DNA of 64,000 nucleotides from Kordia sp. TARA_039_SRF (GTDB taxonomy: Bacteria > Bacteroidota > Bacteroidia > Flavobacteriales > Flavobacteriaceae): NCBI GenBank assembly GCA_006383075.2, contig SMNH02000011.1:1979-65978 (forward strand). The letters run 5' to 3'. Position 1 is the first letter of the stretch. Each line of letters opens with the position of its first letter. Both the position numbers and the translations under genes were made by a program. Positions 34,787-44,635 of this stretch are shown here, one piece after another. Under the pieces are notes generated by a model. The model did no database searches. It was not told the DNA's origin and saw only the letters and a program-made list of their open reading frames with translations.

Positions 34787-34933
34787 AGTTCTTTCAAATT
34801 CCAGCTTTCTATCTAGTCTTTATTTTTTATTGATGTATGCACTATTTGGATATGTACTTTTTTTACAAGAAATTAGTACTATCACTTTTTAGAAGTATCC
34901 GAATTAAAATCGATTACACTAAACTCGTAAACC

Positions 34934-35488
34934 ATGCCAACCATTGACGAAATCAAATCACAAATAAAAAATATCGGTCATCTTAATAAGCTAGATAAAC
35001 TTTTTGGGTTTAATGAAATTAAAGAATTGCCCAATATTATTCAAGAAGATGAAAGAATTGAAGAGATTGTCCAAGGAGATTACAGTGGAGGCGATGGAAT
35101 TCTTGTTGCCACGAATCATCGGCTTATCTTTTTGAATAAAAAGTTTTTAGGTTCGCTTACGCTTGAAGAAGTCGCATACAATCAAATTAACAAAATTCAC
35201 TTTAAGAAGATTCTTTTTCTAGGGAAAATTATAGTGCATACAACGAATAAAAGAGTAGCGATTAGTAATTTAACTGTTCCCGAAGGAAGAAAATTTGTTG
35301 CTTCAATTGAAGAAAAAATAGCTTCACTTTCTGATGATGAGTCTACCAATGAAACATCTACTACACAAAAATCCAATAACACAAGTGATACACTTTCACA
35401 ACTTGAACGATTAGCGGAATTGAAAGAAAAAGGATTATTGACTGACGAAGAATTTAATTCGCAAAAAAATAAAATTCTAAATGGTTAA
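34934..35488 (+). CDS. PH-domain and SHOCT-domain protein
   Basis: 184 residues. The middle (about 45-130) is a bacterial PH-like domain of the YokE/YdjF type (GGDGILVATNHRLIFLNKKF, IHFKKILFLGKIIVHTTNK). After a serine/threonine-rich linker the C-terminus is a SHOCT motif (LSQLERLAELKEKGLLTDEE, FNSQKNKIL). SHOCT pieces are small oligomerisation helices. Function unknown. Confidence 0.82.
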   Translation: MPTIDEIKSQIKNIGHLNKLDKLFGFNEIKELPNIIQEDERIEEIVQGDYSGGDGILVATNHRLIFLNKKFLGSLTLEEVAYNQINKIHFKKILFLGKIIVHTTNKRVAISNLTVPEGRKFVASIEEKIASLSDDESTNETSTTQKSNNTSDTLSQLERLAELKEKGLLTDEEFNSQKNKILNG

Positions 35489-35508
35489 ATAGATTGACTT
35501 AAGGTTTT

Positions 35509-36255
35509 TTAATTTTTGACCAAAGAAACCAACACATACAATATGATAATTACGGGAATAGCGGCAAATTGAAGGAAAATCAACAATAACGCGCTTGTGA
35601 GTAAGAAAAGATATTTAACCGCATTATTTTTAAAACTCCAATCTTTAAATTTTAACGCAAATAGTGAAATTCTGGCATTTAGCAAATAACTGCTCACAAT
35701 CGTCATAACGATTAAAAACCATTTGTTTAAAATAATTTCATCAATCGTTGGGTTTCCTTGATAGGCCAAAATCAACGGAAATGATAAAATCAACAAGGAA
35801 TTTGCGGGCGTCGGCAAACCGATAAACGAAGAAGTTTGGTTTTCGTCAATATTAAATTTTGCCAAACGATACGCAGAAGCCAAGGTAATTACCAATCCGA
35901 AAAGTGGCAACAAATGCACTTCATTTTCAAGCCAATGCCAAGTGTCCGACCATGAATGTCCGTCGTTCACCGCTTCATGAATATGTAAGGCTCTGTTAAA
36001 CAACTGATACATCACAATTCCTGGCACAACACCACTAGTCACCATATCTGCAAGCGAATCTAACTGTAAACCCAATTCGCTTTGAACATTTAACAATCGA
36101 GCGGCTAATCCGTCAAAAAAATCAAAAAAGATTCCGATAAACACAAAAAAAGCAGCAATTTCCAACTGATTCTTCACCGCAAAGATTACCGCCAAACAAC
36201 CGCAAAATAAATTCAGTAAAGTGATAAAATTTGGAATGTGTTTTTTGATATTCAT
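35509..36255 (-). CDS. pssA: CDP-diacylglycerol-serine O-phosphatidyltransferase
   Basis: 248 residues with about seven membrane helices. The CDP-alcohol phosphotransferase motif D(x2)DG(x2)AR(x8)G(x3)D(x3)D is complete in DFFDGLAARLLNVQSELGLQ plus LDSLAD. It makes phosphatidylserine, precursor of phosphatidylethanolamine. The start IPNFITLLNLFCG is typical of type II PssA. Confidence 0.94.
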   Translation of the reverse strand: MNIKKHIPNFITLLNLFCGCLAVIFAVKNQLEIAAFFVFIGIFFDFFDGLAARLLNVQSELGLQLDSLADMVTSGVVPGIVMYQLFNRALHIHEAVNDGHSWSDTWHWLENEVHLLPLFGLVITLASAYRLAKFNIDENQTSSFIGLPTPANSLLILSFPLILAYQGNPTIDEIILNKWFLIVMTIVSSYLLNARISLFALKFKDWSFKNNAVKYLFLLTSALLLIFLQFAAIPVIIILYVLVSLVKN

Positions 36256-36396
36256 GTACGTGATTTTTTGTAAAAATAACTAAACTTTCCAAACTCCGTA
36301 CTTTAGAAGTAGAAATGTTGATGAATTCCACACAATAACTATGTAATTTTTGAGTTAATTAGGTAGAAAATTGCATATTTGTAAAAAATTTTATTC

Positions 36397-37455
36397 TTGA
36401 AAAAGTTACTCGTATTCCTCTTAATAATTGTTGCCTATTCAGCAAACGGACAATCTGTGGCTAAATATTCAAACGAATTTATGAATATTGGCGTGGATGC
36501 AGGCGCGTTTGGAATGGGAAATGCCGTAGTGGCAAACATTGGTGATGTAAACTCAGGATATTGGAATCCTGCAGGTTTGGTACAGCTTGAAGACAAACAA
36601 TTAGCATTGATGCACTCTAGCTATTTTGCCAATATTGCTTTGTATGATTATGCCGCGTTTGCGATGCCGATTGACGACAGAAGCGCTTGGGGAATTTCCT
36701 TAATTCGCTTTGGTGTAGATGATATCTTAAACACAACACAATTAATTGACAGTCAAGGAAATATAGACTTTAATCGAATTAGCCTCTTCTCTGCTGCCGA
36801 TTACGGTATTACGTTTTCGTATGCCCGTAGAATGCCTGTACAAGGATTGAATTATGGCGTAAATGCCAAAGTAATTCGTAGAGTCATTGGAGATTTTGCG
36901 TCTTCTTGGGGATTCGGATTTGATTTCGGATTGCAATTCAGAAAAAACGATTGGAAATTCGGTTTAATGGCGCGCGATATCACAACAACGTTTAACACAT
37001 GGAGCATTGATGAAGATTTATTCAATGAGGTAAGCGACCAGATTCCAGAGCAAGATGTACCAGAAACAACCGAAATTACGATTCCAAAACTGCAATTTGG
37101 TGTAGCGCGTACTTTTACGTTCAATTACGATTATTCGTTGACCGCAGAAGTGGATATGATTATGCGTTTTGCAGAAACCAACGACATCATTTCTACGGGA
37201 TTTGCAAGTGTAACGCCTGCTGTCGGATTGCAATTTGCGTATACAGACTTGGTTTTTGTACGTGCTGGTGTTGGAAACTTTCAAAACGAAAACAACTTTG
37301 GCTCTGAATCGTTGACGTTTCAACCGAATATCGGAATTGGGTTTAAATACAAAGGAATTCAAATCGATTACGCATTGACAGACATTGGCGACCAAAGTGC
37401 TGCGATATATTCTAACGTATTCTCCCTTAAAATTGACTGGAGTTTGTTCCGATAA
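36397..37455 (+). CDS. PorV/PorQ-family outer-membrane protein
   Basis: 352 residues with signal peptide (MKKLLVFLLIIVAYSANG) and a FadL-like beta-barrel. The stretch NIGVDAGAFGMGNAVVANIG followed by SGYWNPAGL is the family mark of PorV/PorQ, the shuttle and outer-membrane parts of the type IX secretion system. The start is TTG (frame fits the signal peptide exactly and no ATG is available). It may be a PorV paralogue; which role it has cannot be told. Confidence 0.85.
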   Translation: MKKLLVFLLIIVAYSANGQSVAKYSNEFMNIGVDAGAFGMGNAVVANIGDVNSGYWNPAGLVQLEDKQLALMHSSYFANIALYDYAAFAMPIDDRSAWGISLIRFGVDDILNTTQLIDSQGNIDFNRISLFSAADYGITFSYARRMPVQGLNYGVNAKVIRRVIGDFASSWGFGFDFGLQFRKNDWKFGLMARDITTTFNTWSIDEDLFNEVSDQIPEQDVPETTEITIPKLQFGVARTFTFNYDYSLTAEVDMIMRFAETNDIISTGFASVTPAVGLQFAYTDLVFVRAGVGNFQNENNFGSESLTFQPNIGIGFKYKGIQIDYALTDIGDQSAAIYSNVFSLKIDWSLFR

Positions 37456-37833
37456 AAGTTTACTCTCTTTATAAAACTTTTTTAAAATGGTCAAAAGTTG
37501 TTTTTTTCTTTTCCGCAGTGTAGTGGGAGTTTTTCGTTAAAAATTTCTGAAGCCTTGGAAGAAATTTAGAAAAATTCACACGGTTTTAGTTTTTCTCTCA
37601 TTAAAGAGAAAAATCTAAAAACATCTCTGGAAAAGTGCCCTTTCTTTTGTTTCTTTTCTTTGGGCAAACAAAGAATAAGAAAATAAAGAACTGACATGTA
37701 GTTTCTTTCGCTAAACTCTCTTTAAAAGAACTAATTTTATATGAATATTTTAGTACTATCTTCAAAAGTTAAAAATAAAAAGATAACGAGTTTGATATTT
37801 TCTGTCACGAATAAAAAGTGATATTTTTAGCAG
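37456..37833. other. Gene-free interval with one hairpin
   Basis: tttttctct and agagaaaaa (37590-37598, 37605-37613) pair around six bases and could end transcription of the PorV-like gene. The rest is AT- and T-rich with no open frame or promoter box that I can support. Confidence 0.45.
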
Positions 37834-39012
37834 ATGAAAAAACTCGTATTTCTACTATTTTTCTTTTTGGGAATTGCCTTTGGGCAGAATGATTCTCAAA
37901 TTCAACTTTCTCCAAAAGCCACTTTTTCAGTCATTACCTGCGGTCCAGGTTCAGAATTGTATTCTACGTTTGGGCACAACGCTTTCCGATTGAAAGATCC
38001 GGTGTATAACTACGATGTGGTATACAATTACGGAACATTTGACTTTAATACGCCTTTTTTCTATATCAAATTTGCACAAGGAAAATTGCCATATCAATTG
38101 GGCAGAAGCAGTTTTAAGCGATTTGTATACACATATAAATACGAAAAACGTTGGGTAAAAGAGCAAGTGTTGAATCTTTCACCAAATCAAGTACAGACGC
38201 TTCTCGCCTATTTGGAAAACAATTACAAAGAAGAAAATCGCTCCTACAAATACGACTTCTTTTTCAACAATTGCGCAACAAAAATTAGGGAAGTTTTACT
38301 CAATAACTTTTCAGACGAAATCAAATTTACCTACAACCACATCACCACAGAAAAAACCTTTCGCGACTTAATTTACGATTACGTCGAAAAAAACTCTTGG
38401 TCAAGCTTCGGAATTGACATTGCGTTGGGTTCGGTAATCGACAGAAAAGCAACCAAAGAGGAATACGATTTCCTACCAGATTACGTATTTAAAGCCATAG
38501 AAAATGCCACGTTACAAAATGGAGAATCGTTGGTCAAAGAAATAAATGTCATTCTCAAAGAACCACAAAATGCGCAAGAAAAAGGCTCTTTTGCGCTAAG
38601 TCCCTATTTCATCAGTACTATTTTATTGTTAATCGTACTCATCACCACATTCTTAGATTTCAAACACAAAAAACGCACACGTTGGTTAGACGCTGCGTTG
38701 ATGTTAATCACAGGTTTGGGTGGTATTATGGTATTGTTGCTTTGGTTTGCTACCGACCATTCCATGACAGCTAGCAATTGGAATTTATTATGGGTGTTTC
38801 CAATAAATTTATTGTTCATTCGCAAGTTTCTATCCAAGCAAAAAGAAGCCAAAAATCACTGGAAATACACTGCCTTTTTAATAGGATTGATTGTAATTCT
38901 ACTGTTTTTATGGCTGATTCAGTTTCAAGTGTTTGCCTTAGCGGCAATTCCGTTGTTGGTTATGTTGTTGATACGATATGCGTATGTGACGTATTATTTT
39001 TTGAAGCAATAA
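37834..39012 (+). CDS. DUF4105 / Lnb-like membrane protein
   Basis: 392 residues: signal peptide, periplasmic DUF4105 domain (PF13387, about 25-185) and five C-terminal membrane helices. Family members in Bacteroides (Lnb) are lipoprotein N-acyltransferases using a Cys/His pair; here GPGSELYSTFGHNAFRL supplies the His and FFFNNCATKIREVLL the Cys. By that likeness the protein may N-acylate lipoproteins in the inner membrane. The family call is firm; the reaction is by homology. Confidence 0.83.
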   Translation: MKKLVFLLFFFLGIAFGQNDSQIQLSPKATFSVITCGPGSELYSTFGHNAFRLKDPVYNYDVVYNYGTFDFNTPFFYIKFAQGKLPYQLGRSSFKRFVYTYKYEKRWVKEQVLNLSPNQVQTLLAYLENNYKEENRSYKYDFFFNNCATKIREVLLNNFSDEIKFTYNHITTEKTFRDLIYDYVEKNSWSSFGIDIALGSVIDRKATKEEYDFLPDYVFKAIENATLQNGESLVKEINVILKEPQNAQEKGSFALSPYFISTILLLIVLITTFLDFKHKKRTRWLDAALMLITGLGGIMVLLLWFATDHSMTASNWNLLWVFPINLLFIRKFLSKQKEAKNHWKYTAFLIGLIVILLFLWLIQFQVFALAAIPLLVMLLIRYAYVTYYFLKQ

Positions 39013-39028
39013 AGTTTGAAAGTAAACC

Positions 39029-39363
39029 GTCACTTCGAGTGGTTTTCCGAAGGAAAAATGTATCGAGAAGTACTTTGAAACTTAAAATTTTGAATGTTAA
39101 ATGCTGAATTTTGAATTGCCGTAAACTTATAAACCAATAAACTTCAAAAAATCATAGCTGTTCTCGATACACCTAATCATAGATTTGGCACTCGAACTGA
39201 CGCTTTGAAATTGCGACCAAACTTAAAGCCTCAAATGTCACTTCGAGTGAAATTTCGAAGAGATTTAGTATCGAGAAGTATTTTGAAACTTAAAATTTTG
39301 AAAGTTAAATGCTGAATTTTGAATTGCCGTAAACTTACAAACCAATAAACTTCAAAAAATCAT
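39029..39363. repeat. 208-bp tandem duplication
   Basis: The segment 39029-39155 recurs at 39237-39363 with few changes; both begin gtcacttcgagt and end cttcaaaaaatcat, exactly 208 bases apart. The second copy runs into the last bases of the sugar-transferase gene, so copy 1 carries a stray piece of that gene end. No gene lies in the interval. Confidence 0.8.
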
Positions 39364-40757
39364 CTTCCACGATAAAACAATACCGTACTCAACGTCTTTA
39401 CAATGATGTTTAAATCCAAAAAGAAGCTTCGGTGTTTGATGTAATATAAATCATATTGTAGCTTGCGCAAACTGTCTTCTACAGACGCGCCGTAATCCGT
39501 TTTTACTTGCGCCCAACCTGTGACACCAGGTTTGACTACGTGACGAATTTCGTAAAAAGTCAAATCTTCGGAGAGCTGTTTTACGAATGCTGGACGTTCT
39601 GGACGTGGACCAATCATGCTCATTTCTCCTTTGAGAACGTTGATGAATTGCGGGACTTCATCCAGACGTGATTTTCGTAGAAATTTTCCAAATTTGGTGA
39701 TGCGTGCATCATTTTTTGTTGCCCAAACGGCGCCATTTTGCTCAGCATTGACCACCATACTTCGAAGTTTGTAGATTTTAAACGGCACACCATTTTTCCC
39801 CACGCGTTCTTGTGTGTATAACAACGGACCGCGATTTCCAATCATATTTCCAATCAAAACAAATGGAATAAATACCAAACTCACTGTTAATCCTAACACG
39901 GAAAATAAAATATCAAAAAAGCGGTGAAAGAATAAATACAACTTATTTTGGTTGCTGCGACTAAACGGAAAATATTTATAAAAATCTTTGCCAATATACT
40001 GAACAGGAACACGATAGGTCAATTCCTCATATACTTGAATGTACTCTTTAATTGGTAATCCTGTTTCTAACAATCCGATTAAGCTGTCAAATAAAGGTTT
40101 ACTCAATTCTTCGCGAGGATTGCTGGCAATGATGATTTCTGACACATATTTTTCTTTTACAACCGAATTCAAATCTAAATTGGTGATTTCTTCAATCGCT
40201 TCTAATTCAGCATCTTTCACACCTTGATTTGGTGTAGAATTTATATAACCGACAATTTTGTAATAATTCGTATTTCGTTCAATTGCGTCGGACATGATTT
40301 TAATTTCTTCCATATTCCCAATAATGAGAATATTTTTATAGAAACGCGGCGAGGAAATGAAGAAAATATACGCACATCGCCACAAAAAAATCGCGACTGA
40401 AATCGCCAAGAAAAAATAGAGAATTTGCAAACGATTTTCAGGCAATTCTGGTGTTAAAAACGGCGTTAATAAATAACACAACACCGTAATGGAAACCGTG
40501 AGGACAATTCCTTGAAAAGTAGTGTCATAACGACTTGATTTCTGCAAATTATACAACTCCAAAATCGTGGAAAACAGCATAAAATACACAATCAACACCA
40601 CACTCCACAACCAACGTTCTTTTGTAAATCTGAAATAATCAAAATCAAACGCGTAAGATACTACGTATAATCCAAGAAGTAAGGATAATATGTCTACAAT
40701 ACGTAAAAGGAGTTTACGTTCCGAAATTTCGAAATGCATGTTGGAGGTTGTCGCCAT
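39360..40757 (-). CDS. Exopolysaccharide polyprenyl glycosylphosphotransferase
   Basis: 465 residues. Four N-terminal membrane helices, a Rossmann-like CoA-binding-type segment (NILIIGNMEEIKIM), a fifth helix, and the bacterial sugar transferase domain (PF02397, about 265-465) with YTQERVGKNGVPFKIYKLRS, KSRLDEVPQFINVLKGEMS and IGPRPERP. It transfers a sugar-1-phosphate to undecaprenyl phosphate as the first step of capsule or exopolysaccharide repeat-unit synthesis. It is followed upstream by a PaaK/CapK-like gene. Confidence 0.93.
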   Translation of the reverse strand: MATTSNMHFEISERKLLLRIVDILSLLLGLYVVSYAFDFDYFRFTKERWLWSVVLIVYFMLFSTILELYNLQKSSRYDTTFQGIVLTVSITVLCYLLTPFLTPELPENRLQILYFFLAISVAIFLWRCAYIFFISSPRFYKNILIIGNMEEIKIMSDAIERNTNYYKIVGYINSTPNQGVKDAELEAIEEITNLDLNSVVKEKYVSEIIIASNPREELSKPLFDSLIGLLETGLPIKEYIQVYEELTYRVPVQYIGKDFYKYFPFSRSNQNKLYLFFHRFFDILFSVLGLTVSLVFIPFVLIGNMIGNRGPLLYTQERVGKNGVPFKIYKLRSMVVNAEQNGAVWATKNDARITKFGKFLRKSRLDEVPQFINVLKGEMSMIGPRPERPAFVKQLSEDLTFYEIRHVVKPGVTGWAQVKTDYGASVEDSLRKLQYDLYYIKHRSFFLDLNIIVKTLSTVLFYRGR

Positions 40758-40759
40758 AA

Positions 40760-42043
40760 CTATTCTGTAAGATAAGAGATAAAACTTTTCGTTTTTTGCT
40801 TACCGACGCTCTGTTTTACATTTGGGCAAATAGTGTAGGCGATGTCGTCGGCAAAATATGCGTGAATCTCTTGTCTTAGCTTTTCTTCATTTGTGTTGGT
40901 TAAGTTTTCTTCGAGGTTAAATATAAGAATTCCTTTTTCTTTTTGGATGATTTGATAGGTAAGTTTTATGTTATGTTTTTTTGCCAAGTTTTTAAAGATG
41001 TAATAAAAGTACAAACTCGGATAAATTTCTTGCTTTCCGTATACGTTTTCCCCTATTCTACCTGTAACTTCTTCCAGAACATAATGCGATTTTCCACAAG
41101 AACATTTTTTTTCTTTAGAAGCTAATTTAATATAATCACCTAATTGGTAGCGAATTATAGGAAAGGTTTTCATTTGTAAATTGGTCACCACAATTTGATT
41201 GTTCAGCTCTTCCACAATCACGCCTTCCATATTGATGTGCATGTTTCCGTGCGGACATTCAAAAGCAATAATTCCAGTCTCTGCGGCGCCGTATTCGCTG
41301 ATAATTGGCACACCAAACGCTTCTTTGATTTCAGCTTTGTAACTGTCGTAAATTTTCTCTGAAGTTCCTTTGACCATTTTTATTTTTTTTGGTTTTGGAA
41401 GCTTCTTTTCATTAATCAATTTGGCTGATTGATAAATCATGGACGAATATCCGTGAATATAACGGGCGCGCTGTAGTTTTTTGACGAATTTTTTAAATGA
41501 CTTTTCTTTGTAATCGAACACTCGAAAACGATTTTGAAGCATATCTAACAATTTAACTTTCAATCGTTTGACTGCTGAAAAATCAAATCCCCAAAAATAT
41601 CCGTTCCGTTCCCACGGTTGAATAGTATACCATGAATAGCCTCTAAAAATAGACGCTCTGTTGAAAGAGTCTGCACTTTCTTCTCGCTGATACACTAATG
41701 GATTTCCTGAAGAACCTGAAGTTGTCGCCGTAAACACTTTTTTAAAATTGTGTTTAGTGTGAATCTTTTCAGTGTGTTGTAAAACGTCTTGCTTAGACAG
41801 TAACGGCAACTGTTCAATATCTTTTATAGTGGAAAACGATGTTTCGTCAATATCTGCAAACGTTTCTTTGTAGTATTCAGAATGTGCTTTTGCAAACGAA
41901 ACGAGCTCTTTTAATTGTTGCAATTGATACGCTTCCAAATCTTCAATCGACCACTGTTCCGATTGTTTTAAAAACGCAAACCAATCTCGCAACGAAGGAT
42001 TTCGCAAGCGTTCGCCCAATTGAAAAATAAGTTTGTAAAGCAT
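40760..42043 (-). CDS. PaaK/CapK-like adenylate-forming enzyme
   Basis: 427 residues of the phenylacetate-CoA ligase/coenzyme F390 synthetase family. ATP-binding TATTSGSSGNPLVYQR, EYGAAETGIIAFECPHGNMH, and YQLGDYI are visible, plus a cysteine set CSCGKSHYVLEEVTGR. In polysaccharide loci these CapK-like enzymes probably activate an acyl or amino-acid group for decoration of the glycan. It ends two bases before the sugar-transferase start, so the two are coexpressed. Confidence 0.87.
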   Translation of the reverse strand: MLYKLIFQLGERLRNPSLRDWFAFLKQSEQWSIEDLEAYQLQQLKELVSFAKAHSEYYKETFADIDETSFSTIKDIEQLPLLSKQDVLQHTEKIHTKHNFKKVFTATTSGSSGNPLVYQREESADSFNRASIFRGYSWYTIQPWERNGYFWGFDFSAVKRLKVKLLDMLQNRFRVFDYKEKSFKKFVKKLQRARYIHGYSSMIYQSAKLINEKKLPKPKKIKMVKGTSEKIYDSYKAEIKEAFGVPIISEYGAAETGIIAFECPHGNMHINMEGVIVEELNNQIVVTNLQMKTFPIIRYQLGDYIKLASKEKKCSCGKSHYVLEEVTGRIGENVYGKQEIYPSLYFYYIFKNLAKKHNIKLTYQIIQKEKGILIFNLEENLTNTNEEKLRQEIHAYFADDIAYTICPNVKQSVGKQKTKSFISYLTE

Positions 42044-42142
42044 ACTCTACGTTCTATCAACGGCGAAATGTACCATAAAAATTGGGGATTTCCAATGAAA
42101 TTTTAGTGGAGTCATTTGTAAAGCGTTTTTTGATATAATTGA

Positions 42143-43084
42143 TTGTACAAGAAGTTTAAAATCCGTTTTTATTTGTTATTTTGCGACGGAATTGCCTACT
42201 GTATGAATCACAAAGCCAAATCTTTTATTTTTAAATCGTTGGATATTCTGCCAAGTTCGTTGGGTTACGGAATTTATCACCAATTGCAGAAGTTTCTCAA
42301 CAGAAACAGTGTTCATTTCAAGATTAAAACCAACAATCGCTCCTTTACAGAAGCGTTGGAGATTTTAGAAAAAGAAAACATCCCGCTAAAAAATAAAACA
42401 GTGTTAGAATTGGGTTCTGGTTGGGCGCCAATCATTCCTTATTTCTTTACGAATTTTGCAGAAGTTTCTCGTGTGGTAACGTACGATATTAATGAGCATT
42501 ATGATGCTAAAACCATTCAAAAATTAAATTCGTTTTACAAAGAAAACTATCAAATTGAAATCACTGCTAAGAAAGGAAAGTATCCACTTCCGAGTAATAT
42601 CAGCTATTATCCAAAAACCAATTTAGCGGACGAAAACACGCAATTGCACGAACAAATTGATTTGGTATTTTCACGATTTGTCTTAGAACACATTCCGCCA
42701 GAAGATTTATTGAAGATTCATCAAAGTTTCGCAAAGATTTTACCAAAATCTGCGTACATACTACACATGATTTCTCCAAGTGATCATCGTGCGTATGACG
42801 ACAAATCGCTTTCGTATTACGACTTTTTAAAATACAGCAAAGAGGAATGGAAAAAGCAGCATACCAAGTTCGATTATCACAATCGTCTGCGTTTACCAGA
42901 TTATCTGAATATCTTTACAAAAGCAGGATATGAAGTCGTTTCTCTAGACTATGACACGTGTGATAAAGATTCTGAAAAATACCGTAAATTCAAGGAATTG
43001 ACACTTCACGAAGATTACAAAAATTACACAGAAGAAGAATTGCTGGCAGGAAGTATCAATGTATTGTTGAAGCTTGGTTCTTGA
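42143..43084 (+). CDS. Class I SAM-dependent methyltransferase
   Basis: 313 residues if read from the TTG at 42143; the first ATG, at 42203, would give 293. Motif I is KTVLELGSGWAPIIPYFF and the acidic end of strand 2 is VVTYDINEHYDAK; motif post-II includes IDLVFSRFVLEHIPP. Likely methylates a small molecule or polysaccharide building block, by its place beside polysaccharide genes. Substrate unknown. Confidence 0.85.
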   Translation: MYKKFKIRFYLLFCDGIAYCMNHKAKSFIFKSLDILPSSLGYGIYHQLQKFLNRNSVHFKIKTNNRSFTEALEILEKENIPLKNKTVLELGSGWAPIIPYFFTNFAEVSRVVTYDINEHYDAKTIQKLNSFYKENYQIEITAKKGKYPLPSNISYYPKTNLADENTQLHEQIDLVFSRFVLEHIPPEDLLKIHQSFAKILPKSAYILHMISPSDHRAYDDKSLSYYDFLKYSKEEWKKQHTKFDYHNRLRLPDYLNIFTKAGYEVVSLDYDTCDKDSEKYRKFKELTLHEDYKNYTEEELLAGSINVLLKLGS

Positions 43085-43170
43085 TTTTGAGAATCTACTA
43101 ATTTAAAAAATTACATCAAGTACAACTTGAAAGACCAAACACCCAAAACCAAACACCTAACACCAAAAAA

Positions 43171-43947
43171 CTATAAATACACATTCGTCACCAACTGCTC
43201 TACAGTTGCGTGGTCGCTTCCACCTCTAGGTTCAATGGTAATATTGAGTGAGGTTGCTTCATCGATGTAATTCATGACTACGACATTTTTGCTTTTGTCA
43301 ATAACGCCCATGTTAATCATTTCACCTTCCACATCTGCCCACATTTGGTAGGTTTTATCAGCTGGCAATTCAGGGAGTTTTTGAACGTTTACAATTGCAG
43401 ATTTTGCTTCGTGATTGATATATGCCGTAGCAAATCCGCCAGGAATTTTAGCATTGCCTTTCATGGCATATTGCAGTGTATTTGGGTCTTCTACGATAGC
43501 AGCCAATAACCGCGAACTTTCCAAATCACCTTGTAGGTTTTGAATTTGTGATTTGATATTGTTGAGTTCTTTTTGTGTGACTTGTAAATCTTCTTTTGTG
43601 TTGTTCCACTGTGTAAACATCCAAAGCGAAGTTATCATAAACAACGCGACCAAACTAGCGGCAATCCATAAAAATGTTTGTGGTGTTGCTTCTTTTGGAA
43701 GTTCTTTTACATCTGTATATTCTTGTCGAATCGATTCGAATAAATCTTCTTTTATAAAGTTTGGTGGTTGAACGGCATTTTCAAGAGAAACATTTTCAAA
43801 ATCCTGTTCAATTTCAGCATACTTCTGAGCGAGTTCAGCATCGTCTGCTAACATTTTTTCGAGCGCAGCAACTTGCTCGTCAGGTAACAATCCTAACAAG
43901 TACATCTCCAACATTCCGCTTTCTATGATAGTATTTCTATCTTTCAT
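43171..43947 (-). CDS. Anti-sigma factor (RskA-type)
   Basis: 258 residues from the ATG at 43947, which overlaps the sigma-factor TGA (ATGA). An N-terminal cytoplasmic anti-sigma segment (MLEMYLLGLLPDEQVAALEK), one membrane helix near 95-115 (LWIAASLVALFMITSLWMF), a short coiled coil and a C-terminal RskA domain (FATAYINHEAKSAIVNVQKL, LPADKTYQMWADVEGEMINM) are seen. It probably holds the adjacent ECF sigma factor inactive. No CHCC zinc motif is evident. Confidence 0.9.
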   Translation of the reverse strand: MKDRNTIIESGMLEMYLLGLLPDEQVAALEKMLADDAELAQKYAEIEQDFENVSLENAVQPPNFIKEDLFESIRQEYTDVKELPKEATPQTFLWIAASLVALFMITSLWMFTQWNNTKEDLQVTQKELNNIKSQIQNLQGDLESSRLLAAIVEDPNTLQYAMKGNAKIPGGFATAYINHEAKSAIVNVQKLPELPADKTYQMWADVEGEMINMGVIDKSKNVVVMNYIDEATSLNITIEPRGGSDHATVEQLVTNVYL

Positions 43948-44519
43948 GTCAACAATTCTAAAATACAAATTAACAACAGTAATTCTTGGGCATATACTTC
44001 GCGTAACTTTTTAATGGCTTGTCTCACATACGATTTAAAAGTTCCCAAAGGAACGCCCATTTCTTCATGCGCTTCTCTATGAGTAAGTCCGTTAAAGTAT
44101 ATCAGTTTTAGGGCTTTTTGATGATGAGCATCGAGTTTTGCCAAAGCTCCCTTTAATTCTATGTGCAGATCATCATGTTCTTTTTCGCCTTCATCTTTAT
44201 ATACACTCAAATCTTCCATTTGGATGAGTTTGTCCTTTTTTCTTAGAAAATTTAGTGTTGTATTTCGAGCAATTCGATACAGCCAAGTGTAGATTTTCCC
44301 CTTAGTTGCATCATACAAATGTGACTTATTCCAAGCTTTTATAAATGTTTCTTGTAAAATTTCTTGTGCAGCTTCTTCATTTCTACACATGCGAATAATG
44401 ACACCATAAATAGCACCAGAATACTTGTCGTATAGCTTGGATAGCGCGGTTTCATCACGATTTTGAAATCGTTCAATAAGAATGGAGTCGTCTTTCACTT
44501 TTGAAATAAATCTTCTCAA
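43944..44519 (-). CDS. ECF RNA polymerase sigma factor
   Basis: 191 residues. Region 2 (ALSKLYDKYSGAIYGVIIRM, then EILQETFIKAWNKSHLYDAT) and region 4 (LKLIYFNGLTHREAHEEMGV followed by GTFKSYVRQAIKKLRE) are complete. The SigK-like group pairs with RskA-type anti-sigma factors, as here. The start is a TTG at 44519 or a GTG seven codons later. The divergent fasciclin gene is a likely target. Confidence 0.92.
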   Translation of the reverse strand: MRRFISKVKDDSILIERFQNRDETALSKLYDKYSGAIYGVIIRMCRNEEAAQEILQETFIKAWNKSHLYDATKGKIYTWLYRIARNTTLNFLRKKDKLIQMEDLSVYKDEGEKEHDDLHIELKGALAKLDAHHQKALKLIYFNGLTHREAHEEMGVPLGTFKSYVRQAIKKLREVYAQELLLLICILELLT

Positions 44520-44635
44520 ATTTAAAAAAAATTTTAACCAAGCTCATCCAAAAGGCAAAAACTTGTGTATATATAAATGAAAGCGCTTAGAAAATTAGAA
44601 AAAGAATTAAAATTTAAAAACTAAAAAAAATTATT

